From the NCBI GenBank assembly GCA_028752905.1, contig JAQNBH010000007.1, forward strand, positions 44,815,588-44,879,587: a stretch of 64,000 nt of DNA. Direction: 5' to 3'. The notes under the pieces are model-generated. The model searched no databases, was not told the DNA's origin, and saw only the letters and a list, made by a program, of their open reading frames with translations. Positions 13,401-27,400 of this stretch are shown piece by piece. How positions within the stretch are numbered: position 1 is the first letter of the stretch; each line of letters begins with the position of its first letter. This DNA is from Cladorhizidae sp. MBARI D1340-BT2. Taxonomy: Eukaryota; Porifera; Demospongiae; Poecilosclerida; Cladorhizidae. The position numbers and the translations under genes were made by a program.

Positions 13401-16400
13401 ATATATACGGTCCTGGAGAGAGTGGGCTGGGTGCAGATGTGTATAGAGCTGGAGAGAGTGGGCTGGGTGCAGTATGTGTATAGACCTGGAGATGTTCCAG
13501 TTTATTGCTTGATGTACAATTATGAGGTGGAGTGCTGGAGGTTGCCCCATGCAGTGCTGGTGAGGTGGAGGTTGCCCCATGCAGTGCTGGTGAGGTGGAG
13601 GTTGCCCCATGCAGTGCTGGTGAGGTGGAGGTTGCCCCATGCAGTGCTGGTGAGGTGGAGGTTGCCCCATGCAGTGCTGGTGAGGTGGAGGTTGCCCCAT
13701 GCAGTGCTGGTGAGGTGGAGGTTGCCCCATGCAGTGCTGGTGAGGTGGAGGTCAGTGCTGGTGAGGTGGAGGTTGCCATGCAGTGCTGTGAGGTGGAGGT
13801 TGCCCCATGCAGTGCTGGTGAGGTGGAGGTTGCCCCATGCAGTGCTGGTGAGGTGGAGGTTGCCCCATGCAGTGAGGTGGAGGTTGCCCCATGCAGTGCT
13901 GGTGAGGTGGAGGTTGCCCCATGCAGTGCTGGTGAGGTGGAGGTTGCCCCATGCAGTGCTGGTGAGGTGGAGGTTGCCCCATGCAGTGCTGGTGAGGTGG
14001 AGGTTGCCCCATGCAGTGCTGGTGAGGCAGTCCTTTGCTGTGTTGGGTGTGTGGTGTTGCTCTGTATTGCTGACCATATTTGGACATAGAGAATAAAGTG
14101 TCCATTGTGTGTAGCTATATTTGGTTGCAACAGCAGGAAAACACCTTGGGGGCATCTTTGTGGTTTCCCCCGCTGCTGTGAAGCAGTTACCCCTGCCACC
14201 CAGCAGGCCAGAGAGGTAGAGCCAGTTTGCTCTAAATATAGGCATGTCTGTCTGGCCCTCCTTCATGGAACTTGCTGGGCATGCTCAAACTAATCAGTCG
14301 TGTTTTTTCAGCTTTGTCCAGAGGAACATTCTCCCTGTTCTTAGCACTTAAACTTAAGCCACATGTGTCTATATATGGTAGTGGTGAATGAGGAAACATT
14401 GCACTGTGTTAAGTAAATGTGTTGTGTAAGTGCACTCCTAGGGTGTGTGAGTGTGTGTTGTGTAAGTGCACTCCTAGGGTGTGTGAGTGTGTGTTGTGTA
14501 AGTGCACTCTTAGGGTGTGTGAGTGTGTGTTGTGTAAGTGCACTCCTAGGGTGTGTGAGTGTGTGTTGTGTAAGTGCACTCTTAGGTGTGTGTGAGTGTG
14601 TGTAAGTGTACTCCTAGGGTGTGTGAGTGTGTGTTGTGTACTCTTAGGGTGTGTGAGTGTGTGTTGTGCACTCCTAGGGTGTGTGAGTGTGTGTTGTGTA
14701 CTCCTAGGGTGTGTGAGTGTGTGTTGTGTACTCCTAGGGTGTGTGAGTGTGTGTTGTGTACTCCTAGGGTGTGTGAGTGTGTGTTGTGTACTCCTAGGGT
14801 GTGTGAGTGTGTGTTGTGTACTCCTAGGGTGTGTGAGTGTGTGTAAGTGTACTCCTAGGGTGTGTGAGTGTGTGTTGTGTACTCCTAGGGTGTGTGAGTG
14901 TGTGTTGTGTACTCCTAGGGTGGGTGAGTGTGTGTTGTGTACTCCTAGGGTGTGTGAGTGTGTTTTGTGCACTCCTAGGGTGTGTGAGTGTGTGTTGTGT
15001 ACTCCTAGGGTGTGTGAGTGTGTGTTGTGTACTCCTAGGGTGTGTGAGTGTGTGTTGTGTACTCCTAGGGTGTGTGAGTGTGTGTTGTGTACTCCTAGGG
15101 TGTGTGAGTGTGTGTTGTGTACTCCTAGGGTGTGTGAGTGTGTGTTGTGTACTCCTAGGGTGTGTGAGTGTGTGTTGTGTACTCCTAGGGTGGGTGAGTG
15201 TGTGTTGTGTACTCCTAGGGTGTGTGAGTGTGTGTTGTGTACTCCTAGGGTGGGTGAGTGTGTGTTGTGTACTCCTAGGGTGTGTGAGTGTGTGTTGTGT
15301 ACTCCTAGGGTGTGTGAGTGTGTGTTGTGTACTCCTAGGGTGTGTGAGTGTGTGTTGTGTACTCCTAGGGTGTGTGAGTGTGTGTTGTGTACTCCTAGGG
15401 TGTGTGAGTGTGTGTACGTGCACTCCTAGGGTGTGTGAGTGTGTGTACGTGCACTCCTAGGGTGTGTGAGTGTGTGTTGTGTACTCCTAGGGTGTGTGAG
15501 TGTGTGTTGTGTACTCCTAGGGTGTGTGAGTGTGTGTTGTGTACTCCTAGGGTGGGTGAGTGTGTGTAAGTGCACTCCTAGGGTGTGTGAGTGTGTGTTG
15601 TGTACTCCTAGGGTGGGTGAGTGTGTGTTGTGTACTCCTAGGGTGTGTGAGTGTGTGTTGTGTACTCCTAGGGTGGGTGAGTGTGTGTTGTGTAAGTGCA
15701 CTCCTAGGGTGGGTGAGTGTGTGTGAGTGTGTGTACGTGCACTCCTAGGGTGTGTGAGTGTGTGTTGTGTACTCCTAGGGTGTGTGAGTGTGTGTTGTGT
15801 ACTCCTAGGGTGTGTGAGTGTGTGTTGTGTACTCCTAGGGTGGGTGAGTGTGTGTAAGTGCACTCCTAGGGTGTGTGAGTGTGTGTTGTGTACTCCTAGG
15901 GTGGGTGAGTGTGTGTTGTGTACTCCTAGGGTGTGTGAGTGTGTGTTGTGTACTCCTAGGGTGGGTGAGTGTGTGTTGTGTAAGTGCACTCCTAGGGTGG
16001 GTGAGTGTGTGGGTGAGTGTGTACGTGCACTCCTAGGGAGGGCTGCACTATCGTTAGATAGTTCCAGAATACAGACACAGGAAATTGTGTAGCTGCCAAT
16101 AAGGTTTCTGTTGTATAAAGGCCTAATAATTGAGAACCCCCTCGTTGTTGGCATGTTAATATGAAGTCCTAATAGATGAGGAACTGTCCACCTCCCCCGT
16201 CCATGTTGACAGAATTGGTCAGAATTGGTTATTAAAACAACAAATGTGTAGTTTGTAGTGTCAATATTTGTCCAGCATTGCTTGTGTAAGGCAGTAGTCT
16301 TACACAGCACCAACTCTATATATGCATATATGAAGCCACCATTGCAAATATACTTCTTAGCTAAACACGATAACACTGTCACATCAGCAGCACAACAGAA

Positions 16401-18452
16401 AGCCTATAGCTGCAGCTACACTCTGGCATCTCCTTTCCAACCATTTAGTGCAGTTTGTTGTTTACTTTTAGACGTGAGTGGGTTTTAATCCGGTTTTTGG
16501 ATGTTGACACGGTTCGAGTCCAGGTTCAAGGAGTCATGGAAACACTGCTTGCTGTAGTAGCAGCATAACATTATAGATTATAGAAAGACTTTTATCTACT
16601 GCTATCATCAAAGGAGCTATTCATTCCCCAGAAGAGGTGAAGTGATGCAGGATTCAGATATCTGTACTATGGTCACATGTACTTCAACCTGGTTGTCTGC
16701 AGGTGCCCTTGGGTAGGTAGCTTCAACCTACTATTTGGCATAGAGAATGACTAAATCTTTCAAGAAGACTAGTTTTTCTCTGTAGGTATACATGTTGTTT
16801 AATCCTGCTTTGAAGGAGCTATCTGTGGAGCTCTCCAGTGTTACTCTGTGGAGCTCTCTAGTGTTACTCTGTGGAGCTCTCTAGTGTTACTCTGTGGAGC
16901 TCTCTAGTGTTACTCTGTGGAGCTCTCTAGTGTTACTCTGTGGAGCTCTCTAGTGTTACTCTGTGGAGCTCTCTAGTGTTACTCTGTGGAGCTCTCTAGT
17001 GTTACTCTGTGGAGCTCTCCAGTGTTACTCTGTGGAGCTCTCCAGTGTTACTCTGTGGAGCTCTCTAGTGTTACTCTGTGGAGCTCTCCAGTGTTACTCT
17101 GTGGAGCTCTCCAGTGTTACTCTGTGGAGCTCTCCAGTGTTACTCTGTGGAGCTCTCTAGTGTTACTCTGTGGAGCTCTCTAGTCTTACTTTGTGGAGCT
17201 CTCCAGTGTTACTCTGTGGAGCTCTCCAGTGTTACTCTGTGGAGCTCTCTAGTGTTACTCTGTGGAGCTCTCTAGTGTTACTCTGTGGAGCTCTCCAGTG
17301 TTACTCTGTGGAGCTCTCCAGTGTTACTCTGTGGAGCTCTCCAGTGTTACTATGTGGAGAGCTCTCTAGTGTTACTCTGTGGAGCTCTCTAGTGTTACTC
17401 TGTGGAGCTCTCTAGTGTTACTCTGTGGAGCTCTCTAGTGTTACTCTGTGGAGCTCTCCAGTGTTACTCTGTGGAGCTCTCCAGTGTTACTCGGTGGAGC
17501 TCTTTAGTGTCTGTGGAGCTCTCCAGTGTTACTCTGTGGAGCTCTCCAGTGTTACTCTGTGGAGCTCTCTAGTGTTACTCTGTGGAGCTCTCTAGTGTTA
17601 CTCTGTGGAGCTCTCTAGTGTTACTCTGTGGAGCTCTCCAGTGTTACTCTGTGGAGCTCTCTAGTGTTACTCTGTGGAGAGCTCTCTAGTGTTACTCTGT
17701 GGAGCTCTCTAGTGTTACTCTGTGGAGCTCTCTAGTGTTACTCTGTGGAGCTCTCTAGTGTTACTCTGTGGAGCTCTCCAGTGTTACTCTGTGGAGCTCT
17801 CCAGTGTTACTCTGTGGAGCTCTCCAGTGTTACTCGGTGGAGCTCTCTAGTGTTACTCGGTGGAGCTCTCTAGTGTTACTCTGTGGAGCTCTCTAGTGTT
17901 ACTCTGTGGACCTCTCTAGTGTTACTCTGTGGAGCTCTCCAGTGTTACTCTGTGGAGCTCTCCAGTGTTACTCTGTGGAGCTCTCTAGTGTTACTCTGTG
18001 GAGCTCTCCAGTGTTACTCTGTGGAGCTCTATAGTGTTACTCTGTGGAGCTCTCCAGTGTTACTCTGTGGAGCTCTCTAGTGTTACTCTGTGGAGCATTC
18101 TAGTGTTACTCGGTGGAGCTCTCTAGTGTTACTCTGTGGAGCTCTCCAGTGTTACTATGTGGAGCTCTCTAGTGTTATTGTGTTGACTATTGCATTTGCA
18201 TTGACCTTGCCACATCATAATGGCCTAATATGGATGGTTCTGGAGATTTGAAGGAAGTGCTTGCATGTGCAATGTCTGGGAGAGGTTGGAATCATGTACA
18301 TGCTGAGTTCAAAGTTAAGTTTAAAGTTGAAGGTCCAGTAGAGAGTGGGAAGTGAGGGCTTAGGCTGCCAAGTTTTCACTGGTTTAGGTGAGGCACAAAG
18401 CCCCGCTCCATCTAATCCCGGATACTCTCTCTCTCCCTCTGTTTCCTGTAGC

Positions 18453-18483
<31 letters not shown>

Positions 18484-21400
18484 AAACTTGATCAAGTTGA
18501 GTCATTGCACAAACTACTCACATCTAAACTACACACAAATACACCTCATGCCCCCTTAATATGTGTGTGCCCCCTTGATGTGTATGAGCCCCCTTGATTT
18601 GTATGTGCCCCTTTGATTTATGTGCCCCCTTGATGTGTATGTACCCCCTGCAGAAAGAGAATATAGATCTATGTGTGCAGTACCTTCAGAAGGCGGGGTT
18701 CAACTGCTCCACCTTTAACTCTAAAGGTGAACACATTTCCCTGCACCAGACCTTTCCCTTCTCCTTCTTCTCCTACCCTCTCCTCCGCCCCTACTCTCCT
18801 CTGCCCCTCCCACATGCATGCATGTGCAGGCCTGTGTATCACACTGTCCCACATGCACACATGTGTATCACACTCCACATGCATGCATGTACAGACCTAT
18901 GTATCACACTCCACATGCATGCATGTACAGACCTGTATGTATCACACTCCACATGCATGCATGTACAGACCTATGTATCACACTCCACATGCATGCATGT
19001 ACAGACCTGTGTATCACACTGTCCCACATGCATGCATGTACAGACCTATGTATCACACTGTCCCACATGCATGCATGCACAGGCCTATGTATCACACTGT
19101 CCCACATGCATGCATGTACAGGCCTATGTATCACACTGTCCCACATGCATGCATGTACAGACCTGTATGTATCACACTGTCCCACATGCATGCATGTACA
19201 GGCCTATGTATCACACTGTCCCACATGCATGCATGTACAGACCTCTGTATCACACTATCCCACATGCATGCATGTACAGAACTATGTATCATACTATCCA
19301 ACATGCATGCATGTACAGACCCACTGTCCCACATGCATGCATGTACAGACCTATGTATCACACTGTCCCACATGCATGCATGTACAGACCTGTGTATCGC
19401 TCTGTCCCACATGCATGCATGTACAGACCTATGTATCACACTGTCCCACATGCATGCATGTACAGACCTCTGCGAAGGGAAGGATCGTGCTATTCTCTCG
19501 CTCTTCTATAGCCTCGCACAATACAAACACACTCCTGCATCACCGCCATCACAGACCACACCCACAGCTTCAAAACTCGCACAACCCAACTCACAAACCA
19601 CACCCACATCAGCATCACACACGGCTTCAAAGATGCCTGCTCCCTCCAAGACCACACCAAGTGATGCCACTTCTTCAAGTGGCCAAACCCACGCTCCTAG
19701 TCGTATAGCACGCCCCATCTCCCCAGGCCTCAAGCTGTCGCAAGGCGTGAATGGTAAGGGGAGGGGCACTATGTTCGTACATAATAAATGATCTACACCT
19801 TAGTGATAGCATTTGGGTCCAGACCAAGTCCGTTGAGGCGGAACGCTGCTATATAAGCATGCATGTGTGCATAGTACATGTATACCATGGTAACTATTTG
19901 TACATGGAGCAGTATAGAATACAATATCTGCTCCGACAGCGTGCACATTAGTAATTTGGTGGTTTACTGGGATGGTGGTTCTTAATGCAGGAAATGCTCC
20001 GTTGCCCTCTCAGAGCTCACCAAACTCTCCCCCCCCCAAAGCTCTGATGCAGCCCGTGCGCAGGACGGCAGGAAGTTCCATCATGACCTCAACGACTTTT
20101 GACCGCACCTTCATCCAGCGTAAGATACCATACAAACCAGTGGTGCTGGATGGCAGCGGATCAGCCGGCACTAATCACGAGACTGAAAAAGGTGAAGTGA
20201 AGAAGGACGAGCCTCAGAAGGAGGAGGAGACCAGTGAGGAGAATGAAGAATTGATATCGCCCGGCAGCAATGAGGTAAAATCGGATCCAGAATCAGACTT
20301 GCAGCCCAAGCGGCAGTCAGCCAGAACCAGGCTCTCAAAGTTCGGCTCCTTCTCGCATAGCCAGACAACATCATGCAAGGAGCCGCGCCTCCAGAAACCC
20401 TTGGCGAGCAAGAATACGGCCGCGACCGAAGGGGCAGGGTCAGTGTCCGCTCTGCCTACAGCACACTTGAAGCTGCGAGGACCAGGGGGCATGACCAAGC
20501 TGCAAACTCCTAGTGTGCACAAGAATAAAGATCTTGTGTCGCCAACTTCCGAGGACCCACTTGAGGGATTACCTCATAAGGAACCTTCCCCTGCGAAGCC
20601 TCCGAGTCACCTCAAGTTCCTGGGATGTAGCGGGCACTCTGCTTCCAGCTCCACGGCTAATTCGCCAATGCAGTACCATCACAGTCCGCTCAACAAGAGG
20701 ACGTCCGGCAGCGCTAGTAATCTCAACACTTCTTCAGAAGAAGCGGCTCACTCCGAGGGTAGGCTACGTATGCAGAGGAATGGAAGTGATGGGGCCATCA
20801 AGAGACATCAGGTGATCCTCCCCCCTCGAGTTATTGCAGCTTCACCAACACAGGTCGAGTCTGGGAAAACGTCTCTTCCTCGCAATGTACCAAAGGGAAC
20901 ATTCTCGTATAAGCCGCTCTCAGCGGAGACTGGGGAAGCGAAGAAGACAGTGGGGGTTAATGGTGAAGCACCCGTCGTAGAAGGAGAGAAAAGCAAGGAA
21001 GGAAGCCTCGAGGACAAGGCCAAGGAGAAGGCACTGCAGGCAGGCCATGGTGGCATTCGGGCCAGCTCAATTGGCACTGGGTTGAAGAGGCCAGGGGCAG
21101 GGGCTGGTGTGAAGAAGTCCAACAGTTTCTTGCCAGGGACAATTCGTACCCCTAACCTCCCCTCGGGCCCCCAGCCTGCCAGCATGGACGAGGGGAGGCA
21201 GGGGAGAGCAGGGGTGGGTAGCGGAGATGGAGGGGAAAGTAGTGTTGTTAAGAGCCCCACCTCTCCCCCTAAGAGCATGACTTCAGGGAGGCAGCTCGTA
21301 CAGCCAAAGTCACGAGGGGAGAGTCGCATGGCCAAGCCTGGTAGTCCTTGCACCAGACAAAAACTGCACAAAGCTGTGATGAGTCCCGTGAATCAGTCCT

Positions 21401-24400
21401 CTCCGGCTTCCTCAGAGTGCAGAGTCCCAAATTTACGAGGCATTCCATCCCAGCCCATTCAGCCCTCTACTCTGCGGGGTAAGTGTGCAGATGTCAGCAG
21501 CAGTAGCAGCCTAGAGAGTGGTGATATGCCACTGGGCAGTGAACCTGAGGACCAGAAGAAGGTAGGGAAAGAAAGTGTTAGGATGAACAATAAGGAGATT
21601 TGCAGGGATGGGGGGGAGTCGGGCGTAGGTTCGGCTCTAACCAACGGACCTCTTTCTCCCAAGCTGAAGGTTGCAACTCCTGCCAGCTGCCGCACAGAGT
21701 GTACCAATTCTCTCGCACAACTGGAAAATGCGACGGCCGATTTGAAGAAGGAAGAGAAGCGAGTTGAGATGAAGACGAAGAATGAGGAGGCAGGGCTGAA
21801 GGAGAGTCAGACACACTTGCGGTATGGGCGTCGCATCAGTCCGGAAGGAATGTCGCATGAGGAGATACACATTGGCAAGATGGACGAAGTCCACGGCAGC
21901 ACTCGAGAGGAGAGCAACGAGAAGAAAAGGGGAGGCACCACGGCTCCTCCCTCTTCCTCATCATCCCAGTTGTCACCATCGCAACTCTCACCCTCTCGTG
22001 GCAAAGATCAGCTGCAGACGGTTCTTGTTGACACGGACGATTCTGAGTCGACGAGCAGCACGGACAAAGAGGGAGTGGCAAGTGCTGAAGGGGGAGAGGA
22101 AGGAAGCCAAATGCAATGTCGCTCCAGTTCTCAGGAGGCGTTGCTCTTCTCCCCGAATGCCGACGGAGGTGACATTATCCCACGGGCACGCTCACTCAGT
22201 CCCAAATCCTCTCATCGGCTAGTCCCTAGAGGTGTGGCAAGGGTGAGGGACATGGAAGGCAGCGTGTCTGGTACGGGCGAGCTGCACCAACTTCTCCGCT
22301 CTCACAGCAGCGACTCCACATCCAGCGATAATACTCCGCCTTCCTCCTTGACCTCCCTGGGTAGCAGGAAGCCGCTCAAGAGCTCTCTTAGGCAGAAGGG
22401 ATCGAGCAAGTCCAGACATTCTTCATCATCGTCCTTGTCTACGGAGGCAAATGGGTCTCCACGCCAGACCAAGGTGACCATTTCACCTCGCTCATCACAG
22501 GTGAGTCATGAACACAGGCACGCTTAACTAGACACCTTGACATCAGTGGTTAGCTGTGCACATACACATGTTCACTGCCTCTGGAAGAGTGTGTGTGTTG
22601 TGTGGTGTGTGTGTGTGTGTGTGGTGTGCAAATAATAGTCTTGTGTTTTGACGCGCATATTTGCAGTCTAATCGTGTCAGAGAATCAACTATGTTTGGTG
22701 TTAGTGTTGTGTCTAGTTAAGCCAAGCTTGTCTAGCAAGCCGCATAAGTGTCACTCTGTGTGAGGTTGTGCATCAGCTCGTGCCAATCTTGTGTGCCCCC
22801 AAGGAGCTTCCTGTGCTAATTGGGGGGTGGGGTGATGACGGCTCTGTGGCAGGACCACGGGAAGCATAGAACTGTTGTTTGAGACTTTTATTGTCTGCGA
22901 GCAAGTATGGTGTGTTGACAACTGATTATAGAGACACTCCAAAATTACAAAACCTTTTTTTTATAGCTTGTGTACGATCCAGAGGAGGCGTGTGTACAGA
23001 GAACCACACCTCATGTGCGCCATGCCAACCACGGGCCCTCTCATCTCCTCTCACCCGACCCCAGTCATCACACGTTGGGAGTTGGAGGAGGGTTACTAGG
23101 GGACCGACCCACGTCCTTTGCCAGTGTGGACAGTTCTACCACTTCGGATTCCATGTCCCCCTCAGGGAGTAGCAACACCCTCTTCCCTCGTAATGTGGTC
23201 AGCCCTGGGAGCGTGGGTATCGTCAGGCACGCCCCCATGGGAGAACAGATGGATTATCGTGGAGACCCGCAGTTTCTCAGCGAACCTCCTAGTGACACCA
23301 TGGGCTCCACCCCCGAGGTGAGTGGAGGTGTGATGTATTGGAGAAGGTGTGGTCTTGTCTCATGGAGTTATGGGATGTGTACAAAATATGTACAGCACAT
23401 GCACTGACATGCATGTGTGCGTATGTACTGACATGCATGTGTGCGTATGTAGGGCTACAATTGTTGGAGAATGAATTCCAACACTTTATGAGCTAGTTGT
23501 TGTTGTTGCTGTTGCTGTTGTGTAGCTGATCGAGTCATTTGAGAACCAGCTGACGGACATGAAGTCGGCATTGTCTGACAAGGAGCGCATGCTAGATATG
23601 TATGAGCACAATATGGCCGACCTCAGCTCCAAGATGAATGTGCTCAAGAAGTCAATTGAGGAAAAGGTCTTACTCGAGTTTACTTCTCTCTGCCTCTGTT
23701 CCCTCCTCCTCTCCCTCCTCCTCTCCCTCCTCCTCTCCCTCCTCCTCTCCCTCCTCCTCTCCCTCCTCCTCTCCCTCCCCCTCTCCCTCCTCCTCTCCCT
23801 CCTCCTCTCCCTCCTCCTCTCCCTCCTCTCCCTCCTCCTCCCCTCACTCCTCCCCTCACTCCTTCCCTCCTCCTCTCCCTCCTCCTCTCCCTCCCCCTCT
23901 CCCTCCTCCTCTCCCTCCTCCTCTCCCTCCTCCTCTCCCTCCTCCTCTCCCTCCTCCTCTCCCTCCTCTCCCTCCTCCTCTCCCTCCTCCTCTCCCTCCT
24001 CCTCTCCCTCCTCCTCCCCTCCTCCTCCCCTCACTCCTCCCCTCACTCCTTCCCTCCTCCTCTCCCTCCTCCTCTCCCTCCCCCTCTCCCTCCTCCTCTC
24101 CCTCCCCCTCTCCCTCCTCCTCTCCCTCCTCCTCTCCCTCCTCCTCTCCCTCCTCCTCTCCCTCCTCCTCTCCCTCCTCCTCTCCCTCCTCCTCTCCCTC
24201 CTCCTCTCCCTCCTCCTCTCCCTCCTCTCCCTCCTCCTCTCCCTCCTCCTCTCCCTCCTCCTCTCCCTCCTCCTCTCCCTCCTCCTCTCCCTCCTCCTCT
24301 CCCTCCCTCCTCCCCTCCTCCTCCCCTCACTCCTCCCCTCACTCCTTCCCTCCCTCCTCTCCCTCCCTCCCTCCTCCTCTCCCTCCTCCTCTCCCTCCTC

Positions 24401-27400
24401 CTCTCCCTCCTCTCTCTCCTCCTCTCTCTCCTCCTCTCCCTCCTCCTCTCCCTCCTCCTCTCCCTCCTCCTCTCCCTCCTCCTCTCCCTCCTCCTCTCCC
24501 TCCTCTCCCTCCTCCTCTCCCTCCCTCCTCCCCTCCTCCTCCCCTCACTCCTCCCCTCACTCCTTCCCTCCCTCCTCTCCCTCCCTCCCTCCTCCTCTCC
24601 CTCCTCCTCTCCCTCCTCTCTCTCCTCCTCTCCCTCCTCCTCTCCCTCCTCCTCTCTCTCCTCCTCTCCCTCCTCCTCTCCCTCCCCCCTCTCTCTCCTC
24701 CTCTCTCTCTCCTCCTCTCTCTCTCCTCCTCTCTCTCTCCTCCTCTCCCTCCTCTCCTTCCCTCCTCCTCTCCCATCTTACTAACTCACTTCTCTTCCCC
24801 TCCCCTCAGGACAACAAGATCCGTCACCTGACAGAGAAGACGACCTGGTATGACTTGGAGGGTCACTCAATGATGCCAGACAGCCGCGCTTCCTCAGTGG
24901 CTGATACCCATGATCCTCTCTCAGACGGCTACCTCTCGGACCCGGCCATGGACCAAGGAAAGGAGAAGAAGAAGAAGAAAGCATGGAAGGTACTAAATCA
25001 GACAAAGATTCCCCGTAAATAATTCTACACTGCTTGGCACTGAGGCATGTGAGAGTGTAATATTAGTGCAATCACTCGCTACTAAATTATTATCAAAAAT
25101 ACTAAGAATCAAGTTCTTGAAAGAATTGTTGTTAGTTTGGTTGGAGGTCAGACTAATCTGAGATGGCAGGGTTTAATTCTATATTATTGTCAAGGTCATG
25201 GGTTAATATATATGTAGTCTGAGGATCAGGGTTTAATTATTGAAGTGCAGAGGTCAAGTACATCTGTTATGCAGGTCAAAGTGTAATCTTATATGTGATG
25301 CTATTAAATAGTTCTTTCGGAGCAGCAAGAAGAAGGAAGGCGTGTCATCTGGAGGTGTGTCTCATATGGGGCACATCTCCCCTAGCCTGGACACAGAGAG
25401 CATCACCAGCGCCCGCGTATCATCAAAGTCCATCAAGAGGTCCTTCAGCAAGAAGAAGACTCCGTAAGTGGATTTATCTACCCCCCCCCTGTATGTGACT
25501 GGTCACATGATAAGGGATGTGTGTGTGTGTGTGTGTGTGGTACAGTGCATGTGCATGTGTGTGTAAGGATGACAGCTATAGCTATGCCTGGCCTAAGAGC
25601 ATGATTGACTGGTGCATGTGTAATATGTATGTTTGTGTGTGATGCAGGGACCTGATGAGCATATCGGAATATTCCCCTGAGCTGCAGGCCCGGGAGACAG
25701 AGGTCAGAGATGCAGAGGTGAGCATGTTATTGGCAACTGATGACGGCTGCTGTGGTAATGAGCATGGTGACCTGGTGTATGTTGCATGGTGACCCAGTGT
25801 TTGTAGCATGGTGACCTGGTGTCTGTAGCATGGTGACCTGGTATATGTTGCATGGTGACCCGGTGTTTGTAGCATGGTGACCTGGTGTTTGTAGCATGGT
25901 GACCTGGTGTATGTTGCATGGTGACCTGGTGTCTCTAGCATGGTGGCCTGGTGTCTGTAGCATGGTGACCTGGTATATGTTGCATGGTGACCCGGTGTTT
26001 GTAGCATGGTGACCTGGTGTTTGTAGCATGGTGACCTGGTATATGTTGCATGGTGACCTGGTGTCTGTAGCATGGTGACCTGGTATATGTTGCATGGTGA
26101 CCCGGTGTTTGTAGCATGGTGACCTGGTGTATGTTGCATGTTGACTCGGTGTTTGTAGCATGGTGACCTGGTGTCTGTAGCATGGTGACCTGGTGTCTGA
26201 GGGGCACATTAATGATATTTAAGTGACACAGTTGTGAAGATGGTGGAGCAGAAAGTTGCCAGGTTCACTATAAGCTTGATTACCAGTTCATGTGCCTGCA
26301 TTGGTTCAGACCAGGTGTCCTAAGAGACCAGGTGTCCTAAGAGACCAGGTGTCCTAAGAGACCAGGTGTCCTAAGAGACCAGGTGTCCTAAGAGACCAGG
26401 TGTCCTAAGAGACCAGGTGTCCTAAGAGACCAGGTGTCATGAGAGACCAGGTGTCCTGAGAGACCAGGTGTCCTAAGAGACGAAACACTTGAGAGCCAGT
26501 CATAATTCTATTCATTGTGTGTATGTCTACTCCGTGTGTAGTGCCACTAACCAGATGGTCAAAATAGGATTTTTTCTTGCATCATCAAAATTATCATTCT
26601 TTTTTTATTTTATGGCATTACATTATTAGTATTAATGGCGTCATGTGATCTGTTGTGGGCGTATCTGACACATGTATGCTGTTTATATGCAGACGAAATC
26701 TACATACATGGACACAAGGTCAGAGTTCGGAGGGTGTGGGACTCTCTGGGAGGAGGATGGCTATGTCAAAGGTCAGAGTTTAAACTTCCCTTACGCTAAT
26801 ACAATGCGTGTAGATGCACAGCATAAAGAATCATGCCCATATATGTACAACACCCTGTGGTTAAGTGTTGGTCACACCTCTTAGTGCATAATGAAGCAGA
26901 AAAACACTGATTCCTTGATATAAGGCCACACCCACATGTATGTACCTGTTCCGGCCCCACTAGCCTCTGTAAGGCAAGGCAGATAATTATAGCAACACGA
27001 CACATGCGTACACCTGACTCAACACAACACATGCGTAAGTCTGACTTATTTCAAGTGTGTGGTGTCACCAAGAGTCATGTAACCCAAGAGTCATGTAACA
27101 CAAGAGTCGAGTAATGCAAGGGTCAAGTAACACCAAGTAATGCAAGGGTCAAGTAATGCAAGGGTCAAGTAACACCAAGTAATGCAAGGGTCAAGTAACG
27201 CAAGAATCAAGTAACACAAGAGTTAAGTAATGCAATAGTCAAGTAACACAAGAGTCAAGTAACAAGAGTCAAGTAACGCAAGAGTCAAGTAACACAAAAG
27301 TCTAGTAACACAAGAGTTAAGTAATGCAATAGTCAAGTAACTCAAGAGTCAAGTAACACAAAAGTCTAGTAACACAAGAGTCAAGTAACGCAAGAGTCAA

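Noticed and set aside
13017..14266. Several 150-360-codon frames on both strands
   Set aside because: 30-bp array effect; no splice signals or homology.
14408..16382. Long Cys-rich (CVLCTPRVCE) and Thr/His-rich frames
   Set aside because: Products of a 30-bp array, divisible by three, open on both strands.
20808..21371. Minus-strand 187-codon frame opposite NAV exon 5
   Set aside because: Shadow of the Ser/Pro-rich coding strand; no start context or similarity.
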